From Rebecca billardiae RCC1528 (taxonomy: Eukaryota; Haptophyta), in the NCBI GenBank assembly GCA_965240325.2, contig OZ251222.1, positions 3,038,001-3,102,000 on the forward strand: a stretch of DNA of 64,000 nucleotides, in the 5' to 3' direction. The notes under the pieces were generated by a model. The model ran no database searches and was not told the origin of the DNA. It saw nothing but the letters and a program-made list of their open reading frames with translations. The translations under genes and the position numbers were made by a program. This document shows, in pieces, positions 39,447 through 49,837 of this stretch; within the stretch, counting starts at the first letter, position 1; each line of letters starts with the position of its first letter.

Positions 39447-42400
39447 TCAATTCGAAATTGGTGTAACCATGATGTCTCGAAATTTGGTGAACTTGTCCTT
39501 GGGTAGCGCCTTGGTCAGACAATCGGCGATGTTTTCCGATGTGTGTACCTTGGTAATGTTGACTGCACCGAGGTCGACACAATCTCGAATAAAATGGTGT
39601 CGTACGTCGATGTGCTTGGTGCGCTTATGATGGATGCTGTTCTTTGAGAGATCAATCGCCCCCTTGTTGTCCTCGTGGATCACAATGGGGGTCTTTGGAA
39701 TGTTGAGGATATCGCTGATGATGTCGCGTAGGTAAACTGCCTCTTTGGCTCCTTCTGCGAGTGCGACATATTCGGCCTCACAGGATGAAAGGGTTGTGAT
39801 TGACTGCTTGAAGGTGCGCCACGATACTGGGCCGCCAGCATGGAAGTAGATATAGCTTCCGGTCGAGCGGCGATCTTTTGTATCGTTGGCCCAGTCCCAG
39901 TCCACAAACATCTCAGTTCGTGGCTGAGTAGTAGCCGTTGATGTGAAAGTGATGCCGGAATTCTTTGTCCCGGCCAAGTACCTGAGCACTCGCTTGGCAC
40001 CTTTAAGGTCGTTCGAGCTTGGGCTCGCCATGTGCCTTGCCAACATATTGACTGCGTAGTTGATGTCGGGTCGGCAGGTGTTCATGATGAATAGTAGCGC
40101 TCCGACAATTGCTCGGTAGGTCTTTGATTCCTCCGGCGAGCACGATGATGAATCGTCTGTCTCGACTGCTGTCGGATGCTCTGCTGCCGATCTGCACGGG
40201 TTGTCGACGGGCGTAATGTCGCTCATGTCGTGCTTCTTGAGGAGATCGGTGATGTACTGTGACATGGAGATAGTCGTCGACTTGGGCCCCTGGGCGATAC
40301 TCATGCCTAGGAAAGTCGTTGCTGGTCCCAGATCCCGGAGGGTGAATTCTTTTCGAATTTCTCCGATAATCGAGCTGGGCCTTGCGCTGTCGGGGGAGCT
40401 GCTCAGAATAAGCAGATCGTCCACGTACACTGCGATGACGTCGATGATGTCTCCGGAGATGCGGACGAAGATGCACTCCGACTGTGCGAGTTTCTTGAAT
40501 CCTTTCTCTCGCAGTTTCTGGCTGAGGCGGAGGTGCCATCGTCGGCCGCTCTGCTTAAATCCTGGAAGGGCCATATCCCAGTCGGCCGCGACCACATGCC
40601 CCTCAGGTGGCTTGAGAGTACACGGGTACAGCGGGGGTAGCGTAGTGTAGATCTTCAGGCCGTCCTCCAAAGGGGCTTGGAGGTACGCCGTACTCACGTC
40701 CGCGGAGTGGATGATCCAAGGTCTTTCTGGTGTTCGTAGCTCCGTCGTCAGTGCCAATAGGAGGCGTACGTTCTCGTACCGGATAGTAGGCGAGAACACC
40801 TCGTCGTAATTGACTCCTTGAATCTGGCGGAAGCCTTGACCAACCAATCTTGCCTTGTACCGTTCGATGGTACCGTCTGGATTGGCTTTGACCTTGAAGA
40901 CCAGCTTCGATGGGATAATTGCTTTCCCTTTGGGAACAACGACGGGCGTGAATGTGCCCAGTCTGTCGTGGGCCTCGTATTCTTCCATGATAGCCCTTGT
41001 CCAATCGGATGCTTGCTTGCTCTCCATCGCTTCCTTGAACGATGTAGGTACCGGGATATCTGATGCGAGCTGCGCGAGCTGCGCGCGCGCGCGCGCGCGC
41101 CGCGTCGACGGGAAGTATGACTTGCCAGTCATGTTGCGGGTCCGCTGTGGGCGGCGATCGGCGGAGGGAGGAGGCTGCTTCGGCTGCGGCGGCGCGTTGC
41201 TGGGCGATGGTCCGCCTCCAGCTCCGGGGCCGTCTTCATCACCGTCGTCGTCGCCGTCATCTCCCTTCTCGTCGTCGTCGGGGCCGTCCCCGTCATCCTC
41301 GTCGTCATCGTCATCTGATTTCTCGTCCGGCGATGGTGGATCGTCTCCTCCGCGCTCGGAGCCGCTGTCGGCGTCGCTGCTGCTGCTGGCAAACTCTTCG
41401 TCGCCCTCCTCGATGGTGTTGCTGTCATGGGTCTTACCAGCATCTGCACCTTGAGGAGGTCGCCGAGCGCTCCTCGCCAGCAGGGGGTCCCGAATTTCGC
41501 GGATCTCCTTGAAATGCGTAGAGATTCGATCCAAAATGACTTGCTCGTTGAACTTGGCATGCCGAGTGATGACGATTTTCCCGTCGTCGGCACTCAAAAC
41601 GATGTATCCGTGCGATCGCTTGATGGCGCCTCGCTCGAAGATACCGTCAAATCCGTATCCCAATAAGATGCCCTCCCGCGCGCGCGGGAGTAGCTTGTTC
41701 TGCTTGTTGATCGACTGTACGAGGTAGATGCAGGGCGAGCCCCAGACTCTCAGCTTTTGCAGGAATGGCCCGGGCGAGGTGCCAAACATCAACTCGTGCG
41801 GTGAAACCAGCTTGCCATCGCTGGTAGGATGCTTGCTCATCAGGTTGCGTTGCGCGGCAGCGCACTTGGCTGCCCAATGCCACCATTTGTGGTGTACGCC
41901 TGAGAGGTACAGCATTGTCCTGGCGTCATTCATGATGACTCCGAGGCCACGTTCGGCGACGCCGTTCAGCTGCTGCGTGTGGGGGGGCGACATGTAGTTG
42001 CATAGCATGTCGTACCTGCGAAGGACTCGGTTCCAATTCTTTGAGTGTAACTCTCGGCCTCCGTCGAGGTGAATGGTGCATCCGGCGATGCCCTTGTTCT
42101 GCATGGTGGCGGATAGAGAGTTGGCTCCCATCTCGCTGGCCATGAGGTCGAGCTTCTCCGGCGCTTCAGCCTTGTTTTGCATGTCGTAGAAGCGCATGTA
42201 TCCGGAAAAATCATCGATGAATAGAGTTCCCCACCTTGGAGTCTTGGCGGGCAGCCCGTTGATGGGCCCGATGACATCGTTGTGGAGCATCTCGAGCGGT
42301 CGAGTTGTCCTCTCACGTGTGCCCGGGAACGGCTTAGCTTTGAACTTGGCGACGTCGGAGGGCTGGTACGTGCAGGGCGATGCCTCCGACATCTTGTCGT

Positions 42401-45400
42401 TCGCGCGGTAGGTTGCGCGTACACGCTTGATATCGGCGTATCCTAGTCTGGATTGCCAGAGCGTGATCTTTCGCCCGTTCTTGATCGGGTCGACGTCTGG
42501 TGGCATGTCGTCCGCGGTGGCCGGCATGGCTGTCTCGGCCTTGGGTACGACTGCCTTGAATCCGACAGTGTTGTCGGGGCGCAAATGAACCCTCTTGGGG
42601 CCGATGCGGATGTATGGTCGTTCGTCGAACACCACAGCCATTCCGGCCGCGGCGAACGCGTTGACTGAAAAGAGAGTAGTATCGAGATCTTCGACTCCGA
42701 CGACGTTTTCCAGGCACACCGGCACGGTTGTGTCTGAGTCGGCGTCGAGTAGGTATACATACATGTCGCCTGCCTTGGATGCGTGTAGCTCAATGTCGCG
42801 CTTGGCGACCTTGACAGACATGCTGGTCGGATGAGCATTGTGTAGCAGGCCGAGGTTGATATCGACAAATGATTGGGACGCGCCCGAGTCCAGATACGCA
42901 TATTGCGTCGGCTCGAGATCTGCGTCATCGGGTTCCGGGTCGATGTCCTCGTCTTGCACCATCTGGGCTCGCGGCCTCCCCGCCCACTTGGGGGGCGGAG
43001 GTACCTTGATGAACTTGCCGTCATACCTGCCGGGCTCGGCGGGCGGCTTGAAGTTGCCCTGTTTTGGTGCACCGGGCGGCCTGGGTGGCCGCAAGTCTGG
43101 ATGTAGCTTCCAGCACCGTTCTGCGGTGTGATTGCGTAGTCCGCAATGCGAGCACGTGACTGCTGGTTGTCGGCGGTCCGCCTCCTCAGTATTGAGAGCG
43201 TGCGCGGGACCGCCCCGCTTGGGGTCATGTTGCGTTGCCTGTCGTCCCTTGGGCGACTGAGTCCAACGCCTGTATGCGTCCTCGATCTGGGCGGTGAGCT
43301 GTTCGGTCTGCGCCACGCATTGCTGGGGCGACATTGAACCGTAAATAGAGATGACGGTCGAGTAGACCTCTGGGTGCTCGTGCATCCCATTGTACAGCTT
43401 GAACACGAGGAGTGTGGCGTCGTCTAGCTCTCGATAGCGTGATGCGCGTACCATCTCCACCGTTTGCTTGATCATCTCAGGGCCGCTCACCGGGGTCGGT
43501 CGGTCCGGGTAGAGCTTCTTGAACTCAGCCCGGAGCTCCGACATGGTCGATACGTTCAGCTCGTGCTCGAAGATTTCGAGCAGAGTATGTAAATTCAGGA
43601 AATTCTCATTCGGGTTCACGATGTGCCTTTTCGACTCGAGGTACGAAAAGAGACTTGGCAGCATCATGTCCTTGATACGCTTGAAAAGTACTTCCACCGA
43701 TCGCTCGTAGACGATCGTCATCTGCATGATGGTGGTGTCCGCGTCCATGTTTGCGAATGCGGTTGCGTAAGGTTCCCGAATAGCATTTTCGGCTGTCCAC
43801 ACGGCTGCCTCGGCCAGCGCGTATCCGGAGAGCCTGGCCTCGACGAGGGTGACCATGGACGACGTAGTGTCGGTCGCTCTTCCCTTGTAGGAAGCCTTGA
43901 CCTCGGTGACTGCGTCCTTGATCGCTCCGTGGATAGCCATTTTCGATTTGATTGTGAAGAAATTCAGCTTGTAGCTTCCGACGCCGGGCTGGCTTGTCTG
44001 CACAGCCATCATTGCATGTGCGTCGGGCAAGTAGGTGCAAGCTTCGCTTCCATTTCTGCGCGTTCGCGGTGACGCGTGGGGCGAGCTTGTCTCAATGTGG
44101 TCCTCTGCTGTGGCATAGCTGTCAATGTCCGACGTAGAGGACTCGTCCCCATCGCTGCTCTGCTGTGCGCTGTTGTCGGCGCCAGTCGCGGCAGGCGGGT
44201 AGTTTGTGCCATGTCCAGATGGACCGTCGTCAGCTGGTGAGTGTCCCTCGCTTGCTTCAGAAGTCAGCCCATAGAACTCGTCGTGCAGTAAGCATGCGAC
44301 ACCTGGCTGTAGGAGTGCGTCGTTACAATGGAACATGAGATCAAATAACTTGCTTTGGTGAAGCTCGTCCCTTTCCCGCACATAGTCTCCAACTGTGTAG
44401 TTGTGACCTTGATGCCGCTCTGCGGCTGCTGCGATGAAGCCTCCCGAGTAGATAGTGCATCGTTTAGATGGCCGCCAAGGGCAAATATCATCGAGGCTGG
44501 CGCCTGCGTCATTCACGACGCTCAGGCTGCGGCGATCAGCCGCTGCGACGGGTCCGTCCTGCTGGTGGACGTGAATGCCATCATCATCGATGTCAATCCC
44601 ATCGTTCATCGCTGCAAACTGGATGATCTGCTCACATTCGAGCTGATGCTGAACTTGGATGGCGTCTGCGCATCGGTAGCTGCAGACTCTGCCCATCCCA
44701 CAGATGTTGCACTCAAGAAGGCAATGCCTCGATGTGCACGACTGATTGTCGCATGGCTGGCACGACGCTGGATCATCGTCATCAATCTCACTCCACTGGT
44801 TAGGCGTTGTCGCCGCGCCCTTGTTGGCGGGCGTAGAGTCCCAGCCGCTCGCATAGACGGAAGGGAGAAACTGGAGCGTGAAGGAGGGGACATATGGGAT
44901 CGAGTCGGTCGCCGACTGTCGTCCCTGTGTCTGACGCGCGCTGGGAATCAGCGTGGGGATACTTTGCGCGTGCGCGGTGCGCGTGCGCGCGCCGCGTTTG
45001 GCCTCGCGTTGCGAGGTTTGGTGGTTGTGACCCCGCGGCTGGAGCGGGTCCCGCAGCGCAGACGCGGCGCTGGGTGGCCCTGTGCGCTCCGCTCTCCACG
45101 CCCCGTCGTCGGGTGCGTGGTTGGAGTCCTTGTTGACCTTGAAGCGCCACTTGCGGCGCTTGACCTGTAGTGTGCGATGTCGCTCGGCTTTGCCGTCGCG
45201 GCCGCTGAGGTTGTGGTCTTGCTCGCTCCGCGGGGGATGTCCGAAGCGGTAGTCGAGGCTCTTGAACGAGCGCAGCTGCTCGTTCGAAGTACGCGTCCTC
45301 TCGCCTCGCGGCTGCTGCGAAGGTCGAGAGTGGTTGCGTTCCGGTCGGTCGCGTGACGCGCGCTTTGGCTGCAGCGCCGCCGGTCTGGAGTTGTCGTTGG

Positions 45401-45542
45401 TCAAATCCTCGCGGATGTCGACCTTCGAGTTCGGGTGAAACCGCGCGCGTCCGCACGGTGTGTTCCCACGTTGTCCGCCGTGAAGCCCCCATGAGCTCAT
45501 GATTGGCACTTCGTGCGTGGCGGAAGCATGTGGCAGGGGCAT
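39447..45542 (-). CDS. gag-pol: Copia gag-pol polyprotein
   Basis: One open frame of 2,031 codons. Order gag, protease, integrase, reverse transcriptase, RNase H defines Ty1/copia. The gag region has a MYND-like Cys/His cluster near residues 258-300 (ECNICGMGRVCSYRC then HQLEC) and a CCHC knuckle near 798 (CSHCGLRNHTAERC). Protease: YLDSGASQSFVD near 880. Integrase: DVIGPINGL and FIDDFSGYMRFYD with a later Glu. A long Asp/Glu-rich linker precedes RT, which has AYLQAPLEDGLKIYTTLPP and AVYVDDLLIL near 1705. RNase H: SCEAEYVALAEGAKEAVYL and HEDNKGAIDLSKNSIHHKR. The first ATG (45542) is inside the 5' LTR; the next lies exactly at the LTR boundary (45500). No stop or frameshift separates gag and pol. 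Confidence 0.95.
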   Translation of the reverse strand: MPLPHASATHEVPIMSSWGLHGGQRGNTPCGRARFHPNSKVDIREDLTNDNSRPAALQPKRASRDRPERNHSRPSQQPRGERTRTSNEQLRSFKSLDYRFGHPPRSEQDHNLSGRDGKAERHRTLQVKRRKWRFKVNKDSNHAPDDGAWRAERTGPPSAASALRDPLQPRGHNHQTSQREAKRGARTRTAHAQSIPTLIPSARQTQGRQSATDSIPYVPSFTLQFLPSVYASGWDSTPANKGAATTPNQWSEIDDDDPASCQPCDNQSCTSRHCLLECNICGMGRVCSYRCADAIQVQHQLECEQIIQFAAMNDGIDIDDDGIHVHQQDGPVAAADRRSLSVVNDAGASLDDICPWRPSKRCTIYSGGFIAAAAERHQGHNYTVGDYVRERDELHQSKLFDLMFHCNDALLQPGVACLLHDEFYGLTSEASEGHSPADDGPSGHGTNYPPAATGADNSAQQSSDGDESSTSDIDSYATAEDHIETSSPHASPRTRRNGSEACTYLPDAHAMMAVQTSQPGVGSYKLNFFTIKSKMAIHGAIKDAVTEVKASYKGRATDTTSSMVTLVEARLSGYALAEAAVWTAENAIREPYATAFANMDADTTIMQMTIVYERSVEVLFKRIKDMMLPSLFSYLESKRHIVNPNENFLNLHTLLEIFEHELNVSTMSELRAEFKKLYPDRPTPVSGPEMIKQTVEMVRASRYRELDDATLLVFKLYNGMHEHPEVYSTVISIYGSMSPQQCVAQTEQLTAQIEDAYRRWTQSPKGRQATQHDPKRGGPAHALNTEEADRRQPAVTCSHCGLRNHTAERCWKLHPDLRPPRPPGAPKQGNFKPPAEPGRYDGKFIKVPPPPKWAGRPRAQMVQDEDIDPEPDDADLEPTQYAYLDSGASQSFVDINLGLLHNAHPTSMSVKVAKRDIELHASKAGDMYVYLLDADSDTTVPVCLENVVGVEDLDTTLFSVNAFAAAGMAVVFDERPYIRIGPKRVHLRPDNTVGFKAVVPKAETAMPATADDMPPDVDPIKNGRKITLWQSRLGYADIKRVRATYRANDKMSEASPCTYQPSDVAKFKAKPFPGTRERTTRPLEMLHNDVIGPINGLPAKTPRWGTLFIDDFSGYMRFYDMQNKAEAPEKLDLMASEMGANSLSATMQNKGIAGCTIHLDGGRELHSKNWNRVLRRYDMLCNYMSPPHTQQLNGVAERGLGVIMNDARTMLYLSGVHHKWWHWAAKCAAAQRNLMSKHPTSDGKLVSPHELMFGTSPGPFLQKLRVWGSPCIYLVQSINKQNKLLPRAREGILLGYGFDGIFERGAIKRSHGYIVLSADDGKIVITRHAKFNEQVILDRISTHFKEIREIRDPLLARSARRPPQGADAGKTHDSNTIEEGDEEFASSSSDADSGSERGGDDPPSPDEKSDDDDDEDDGDGPDDDEKGDDGDDDGDEDGPGAGGGPSPSNAPPQPKQPPPSADRRPQRTRNMTGKSYFPSTRRARARAQLAQLASDIPVPTSFKEAMESKQASDWTRAIMEEYEAHDRLGTFTPVVVPKGKAIIPSKLVFKVKANPDGTIERYKARLVGQGFRQIQGVNYDEVFSPTIRYENVRLLLALTTELRTPERPWIIHSADVSTAYLQAPLEDGLKIYTTLPPLYPCTLKPPEGHVVAADWDMALPGFKQSGRRWHLRLSQKLREKGFKKLAQSECIFVRISGDIIDVIAVYVDDLLILSSSPDSARPSSIIGEIRKEFTLRDLGPATTFLGMSIAQGPKSTTISMSQYITDLLKKHDMSDITPVDNPCRSAAEHPTAVETDDSSSCSPEESKTYRAIVGALLFIMNTCRPDINYAVNMLARHMASPSSNDLKGAKRVLRYLAGTKNSGITFTSTATTQPRTEMFVDWDWANDTKDRRSTGSYIYFHAGGPVSWRTFKQSITTLSSCEAEYVALAEGAKEAVYLRDIISDILNIPKTPIVIHEDNKGAIDLSKNSIHHKRTKHIDVRHHFIRDCVDLGAVNITKVHTSENIADCLTKALPKDKFTKFRDIMVTPISN

Positions 45543-46028
45543 CCCTGCGTTGCGTGCTGATCGATCAGTTTTGGTTCAGTGAAAACTGGTAGAAGTGGCA
45601 ATGAAGAGTTTGGAATCTTCGTGTGCCTGCTTCCCTCGGTCGGAATGCTCTCGGAATTCCGTTGATTGCCTTCGGGCCATTGCACGAAAGCTTCCTGTGA
45701 TGATCGGGACGTCTCCTCGAAATGAAAAGAAAGTTCTGATGACTGCATGGTAGTCTCTGGTCCAGTTCAGGGCACCTTCCCAAGTGGTGAAGAATCCCTG
45801 GACCCTTGGATGTGTAGTCCGAAGACCTCATGTGTGTGCCGATACTCCTTATCTTTGGGGTAGTAAATTGCATGAACAATGGCTGCTGTTGGCCTTGCCC
45901 TTGAATGGTGAAACCGATTGAATTGCATATGATGAAAGTCTGCAGCTTGGCGGCTGAAATTGCTCAGCGCCTTGGAATTAAAGTCTCGAGCTGGGGAATG
46001 GCGCCGATGGCTGCCTTGGACTTTGACA
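45500..46028 (-). repeat. 5' LTR of the copia element
   Basis: 529 bp, expected to carry promoter and transcript start for the minus-strand element. Followed on the minus strand by TGAGCTCATGG rather than a standard TGGTATCAGAGC primer site. Confidence 0.93.
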
Positions 46029-46033
46029 CATAT

Positions 46034-46041
46034 ACATATAC

Positions 46042-46076
<35 letters not shown>

Positions 46077-46699
46077 TGGCGGTAACTGCCTGCGCCTGCT
46101 ACTCAGTGCTAGCAATGATAGTTACAAGTTAGTCCGGAACGGCAACTCGTGGTTCACAGGAATCCCATGGCCATGGCCGCTGGTTCGTTGCCAGAGTCAA
46201 AATGTTGATTGGATGTAACCGTACTCATGCTGAACTCACGTATAGCCTACGGCTCTTGTTTTTAAAATGACCGTGGTCAGCATACACTTGGTCAGCCGAC
46301 TTATTCAGGCTCATCTGCCACGTGCCGCCATGCAGCTTGTCTGCTGACTGATTGATTCATGATTGACCGATGACTGCTTGGGCTTGATGGGCGCATGTTT
46401 TGTGGGATTTGTCAGCTGATCGATACGAGACGGCGGCTGCCCAGCGGGTGTCGGGGTGTGTTCGGGGCTGGGGGCTCCTATCCGGGCAGTCTTTAGGGTT
46501 TTAAGTAATATATAAACGAATATTATCAAATAAGAGCGCGACGAATAATTCCACGGCCAAACCACCGGAACGAACGCCATGCAGGCATTTTTTTTTAAAT
46601 TCCCCTTTATAACGGGCTCCGGGTGATCAGGCTGGCGGCCGAAGCCTCCAGCCCTACCCTGGCCAGCCCCCAACCAACCACCACCCTCACCCAACAGGC
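46034..46699. other. Intergenic upstream of the sulfotransferase gene
   Basis: Starts with a (TA)n tract (to about 46077). No gene recognised. The last 100 bp are C-rich (CCAACCAACCACCACC), probably promoter or 5' UTR of the next gene. Confidence 0.55.
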
Positions 46700-47983
46700 A
46701 TGCACGACGAATCGCACGATGGCGCGTGTTGGCCATATCGTCACGGATGGAAACTCGTTGCTGTCCTGATGTTGACAGTCGTTGCCGCGCAGACGTGGAC
46801 AAGCCACGTCACACCAGGCGCAGCCGGCGGCAAGCAGCCACGCGCCAGCTTCGATCTGCTACTGAAGAAGAAAACCTTCCTCGAAGGCGCCCTCGTTCTT
46901 GAGAAGCACAAAATGTTGGTGTGCGTGCCGACCAAGACAGCCTCGAGCGTGACCAGCTTGATCGTCCTGGCGCTCGCCGGTAATCTTGAGCGAGTTGAAT
47001 GCACATGCAACCCGGGCCGGTGCGTGCAGAACGAGAAGGAGCGGACTATTATGAACAGGCGTCGCCGCTCGTTCCTCTTCAACAAGCATGTCGCCGGAGT
47101 GCCCCACCGCTCCCCCACCACGGGTAAAATTATCTCGAGCTCATTCGTCCGTCACGCGTGGCAAGGGATCGTGCGAGGACCTCGGGTGAGGAACCCCCTC
47201 CTATGGAGCAGCGTCATGGACCGCAGCTTCACATCTGTGCTCCTCGTGCGCGACCCGTGGGAGCGCGCCATCTCGATGTACAAAGATCAAGTCAGGCGGA
47301 GTGTGGTGGAAGGCTTCAAGGCCGACAGCCGCGACGACTTCCTTCGCTTCATGACTGCGCGGCTGGGCCAGGAGCACCACACACGAGCAGCGAGTGACTT
47401 TTGCGGCACGGAATACGTGAAGTACGACGTGATCATCGACGTGGACACAGACTGGGAAGCAGGCTGGCAGCGCGCACTCAAGCGCGCGAGCATCGACCCG
47501 GCTGTACTCAAGACCGGGTGGGAAAGTTGCACTGAGCACGGATCTCCAAGTGTGCTCGCAGACGTTGGCAACGTGCGGACGCTGGACCGGTCGGTTGCGG
47601 CTAAGCTGAGCTGCGCTGATGTCGCAAGCAATCAGGCGGAGGCGCCACTGCGGCCAACATTGGTGGCGGGCGGCGGCGGGCGGCGCGGGGGCTGTAACGA
47701 CAGCTTGGCACATGGCTCGATTGGCGTGCAGCGCGACCTCGCATCGCGCGACCGCATCTTTTGCAACGAGTCGGTAGCGCTGGCGGTCGCCGAGCGGTAC
47801 GCGCGCGACTACGCCGCATTCGCTTTCCAGGGCGTGCGATATGAGCAGCCGTACCGCTGTGGCGGACCGACTCCGCCGCCGCCAGCGCACGCTCGACTCA
47901 ACGGTCAAATGTTCCGCTCACCGCTGATGATGACGAGCATCATCAAACGAGTCACGGATTTCATCTTTCATAGTAGGTCATAA
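46700..47983 (+). CDS. Carbohydrate sulfotransferase, family 2 type
   Basis: Single exon, 427 residues. A type II topology: a short cytoplasmic end, anchor WKLVAVLMLTVVAAQ (about 17-31) and a lumenal catalytic domain. The PAPS 5'-phosphosulfate-binding loop is MLVCVPTKTASSV (about 72-84). The 3'-phosphate-binding motif is LLVRDPWERAISMYKDQ (about 181-197). A C-terminal ERYARDYAAFAF resembles the conserved Y-x-x-D-x-x-x-F end of CHST/HNK-1-type enzymes. It should transfer sulfate from PAPS to a glycan in the Golgi. A Gly/Arg-rich insert (GGGGRRGG) near residue 325 is lineage-specific. The acceptor is unknown. Confidence 0.85.
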   Translation: MHDESHDGACWPYRHGWKLVAVLMLTVVAAQTWTSHVTPGAAGGKQPRASFDLLLKKKTFLEGALVLEKHKMLVCVPTKTASSVTSLIVLALAGNLERVECTCNPGRCVQNEKERTIMNRRRRSFLFNKHVAGVPHRSPTTGKIISSSFVRHAWQGIVRGPRVRNPLLWSSVMDRSFTSVLLVRDPWERAISMYKDQVRRSVVEGFKADSRDDFLRFMTARLGQEHHTRAASDFCGTEYVKYDVIIDVDTDWEAGWQRALKRASIDPAVLKTGWESCTEHGSPSVLADVGNVRTLDRSVAAKLSCADVASNQAEAPLRPTLVAGGGGRRGGCNDSLAHGSIGVQRDLASRDRIFCNESVALAVAERYARDYAAFAFQGVRYEQPYRCGGPTPPPPAHARLNGQMFRSPLMMTSIIKRVTDFIFHSRS

Positions 47984-48421
47984 GCTTATCCGACAATCCT
48001 CAATACGGTGCTGTAGAACTTTAGTATTATACAGTATTACTGATTTGAAGATTTTCGGAACACTGAACAGATGCCGTCCGGGAGTCGATCCGAAGCTAAT
48101 AAACGAGAGTAAACGACATCAGCTATATTAAACCGTACGCTCGATCCTGTCAATGATAAGCAGCAGTGCTCGGATGGATCCGAGACGGTCTCCTCACAAG
48201 CACAGCTCGTTAACTAGCATCACGACTCGGGCCTCGGCAGAGCAGTAGTAGGGCTCCGTAGGCTTATTCGATCAGAGTGGCGCGCGCTGCGGCGCTGTCT
48301 GGCTGAGCAGTGGGCGGCAGGCTCCGCACTGTAACTATTGCTGCGACTACCGACTCACTGAACTGCCGGCTAGCTACTGATTGTGAGCTGCTCATCTGGT
48401 ATTCGTCGCGGCACAGTATGA

Positions 48422-48475
<54 letters not shown>

Positions 48476-48516
48476 CTACTATATGTATGCAGTTTCGTCA
48501 TATATAAGTGTCAGTG
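47984..48516. other. Intergenic with a long TA microsatellite
   Basis: (TA)n of about 50 bp at 48423-48474. Otherwise unremarkable. Confidence 0.65.
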
Positions 48517-49743
48517 ATGGCCCGCGGTGCAGGGCGGAGCGCGCAGCGTAGAGCCCGCACCAGCGGGCCCGAACCACGTTTCAAAAAGATCTTTGATCAA
48601 GAAAAAAGGGACGGGGTGCGATTTTTAGGGCTGGCGGAGACCGAGTTTCGAGTTGTTGAGATCGCATAGAGAGGTCTATTCGGCCGAAAAACACCGCGTC
48701 CACGATATTCCCTAAGCAAAGTGCGATCTGGACGTCAGCCGGACGTGACTTTAACGTAACGGTTCGTTACGAGCGAATCGTATTCGTCGTCCCGGATCGC
48801 GTGTCGCGTGACGTCCGGACTGGGCCACATCCGGATCGGAGGTGACGTGCCCCGGCACGATGGCGGATGCGGGACGGCGCCTGCACGTGCCTCCGGACCC
48901 GCCTCCCGCTTGCTGCTCACGCAGTCAGCTGCGACCGTGGCGCATGATCGCAGAAGCAGTGCCGGCAGTACGGCCTGCATCAGCTAGTGCCGCGCCGTCG
49001 TGGCGCGCGTGGTAGTTGCGTTTGCAGCCGGCTCGGCGACGGCACGCGCGTGCGGCTCATGTGTGTCAAATGCGGTCTCGTCGGCGCGCTTTCGCCTGCC
49101 ACCTCGTGCACCCGTGCCGCCAGCTTCATCGTCTTCATGAGGACTGCTGCTGCTGTCGCCATCCGCTCTCCATCACCCCGAGTCGCGCGGCGCGCGCGGT
49201 AGGCAGGGCGTACGGTCACTCACCCGTGCAACGGGTCAAGTGGCCAGAGTACGTCTGGTCGTTGGCTGGCACGGGCCGCAGCGCTAAAGCACCCTGCTGT
49301 CACACCCGACTCCTTCAGTACTCCGAGCTCCGCGGCACGACTCACTCGGCACGATCGCGGACGGGTCGGATCCGAGCTGATCAGCCAGAGTTGGACAGTT
49401 TGGCAGCTACTAGTAGTAATTCCGATGCCGATGGCACGATCGCGGACGGGTCGGATCCGAGCTGATCAGCCAGTTGGACATTTGGCAGCTAGTTGTCAGA
49501 CGGACGTCCGATTTGACGACCGGTGCCGGGTGCGGTCTCAGGTCCGCTGCTGTGATTGTGTGAAGTGTGAATGAGTCTCGCGGTCGCGCAGGCAGGGCGA
49601 CGGTCGGACTAATAGCTTCAGTCATCTCAGAACCGACTTCAACTGGCGAACTGCCACTACGGCGGAGAGCCGCGATTGCACGGCCACCGCGGGCCCCCAA
49701 CTGCGTTGATTCTATGCAGAAAAGGACCGCGGAACGCGGTCAT
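48517..49743. repeat. 1.2-kb direct repeat, copy A
   Basis: Begins ATGGCCCGCGGTGC and ends GGACCGCGGAACGCGGTCAT, whose last part forms a 7-bp hairpin. The same sequence recurs at 55046-58063, where a 1.7-kb insertion interrupts it. The first 100 bp contain GGCCCGC...GCGGGCC inverted arms. The outer ends are weakly inverted (ATGGCC / GGTCAT). At 49212-49237 it carries a terminus related to the DNA element at 10997-11853. No coding capacity I can defend. Confidence 0.75.
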
Positions 49744-49837
49744 GATTATTAGCGCAGTGAATCGGAGTGAATCACTGATCATCAACGGTAGATATTTACG
49801 CGCTGCACGTCCGCGTCCGGCGGCGTGTCCATCCACT

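Larger units (their letters stand above)
38906..46033 (-). mobile_element. Complete Ty1/copia LTR retrotransposon
   Basis: LTRs of 529 bp at 38911-39439 and 45500-46028 enclose a 6.1-kb interior; read in coding orientation they start TGTCAAAG and end CCAATCA. CATAT stands on both sides (38906-38910 and 46029-46033) as a 5-bp target-site duplication. A polypurine tract, GAGGGGGCG, precedes the 3' LTR. I noticed one base difference between the LTRs (39026 versus 45616), so the insertion is recent. The single large frame is open throughout, so the element may still be active. Confidence 0.95.

Noticed and set aside
48517-49743. Helitron
   Set aside because: There is a hairpin near the 3' end, but no CTRR terminus, no TC start and no A/T host site.
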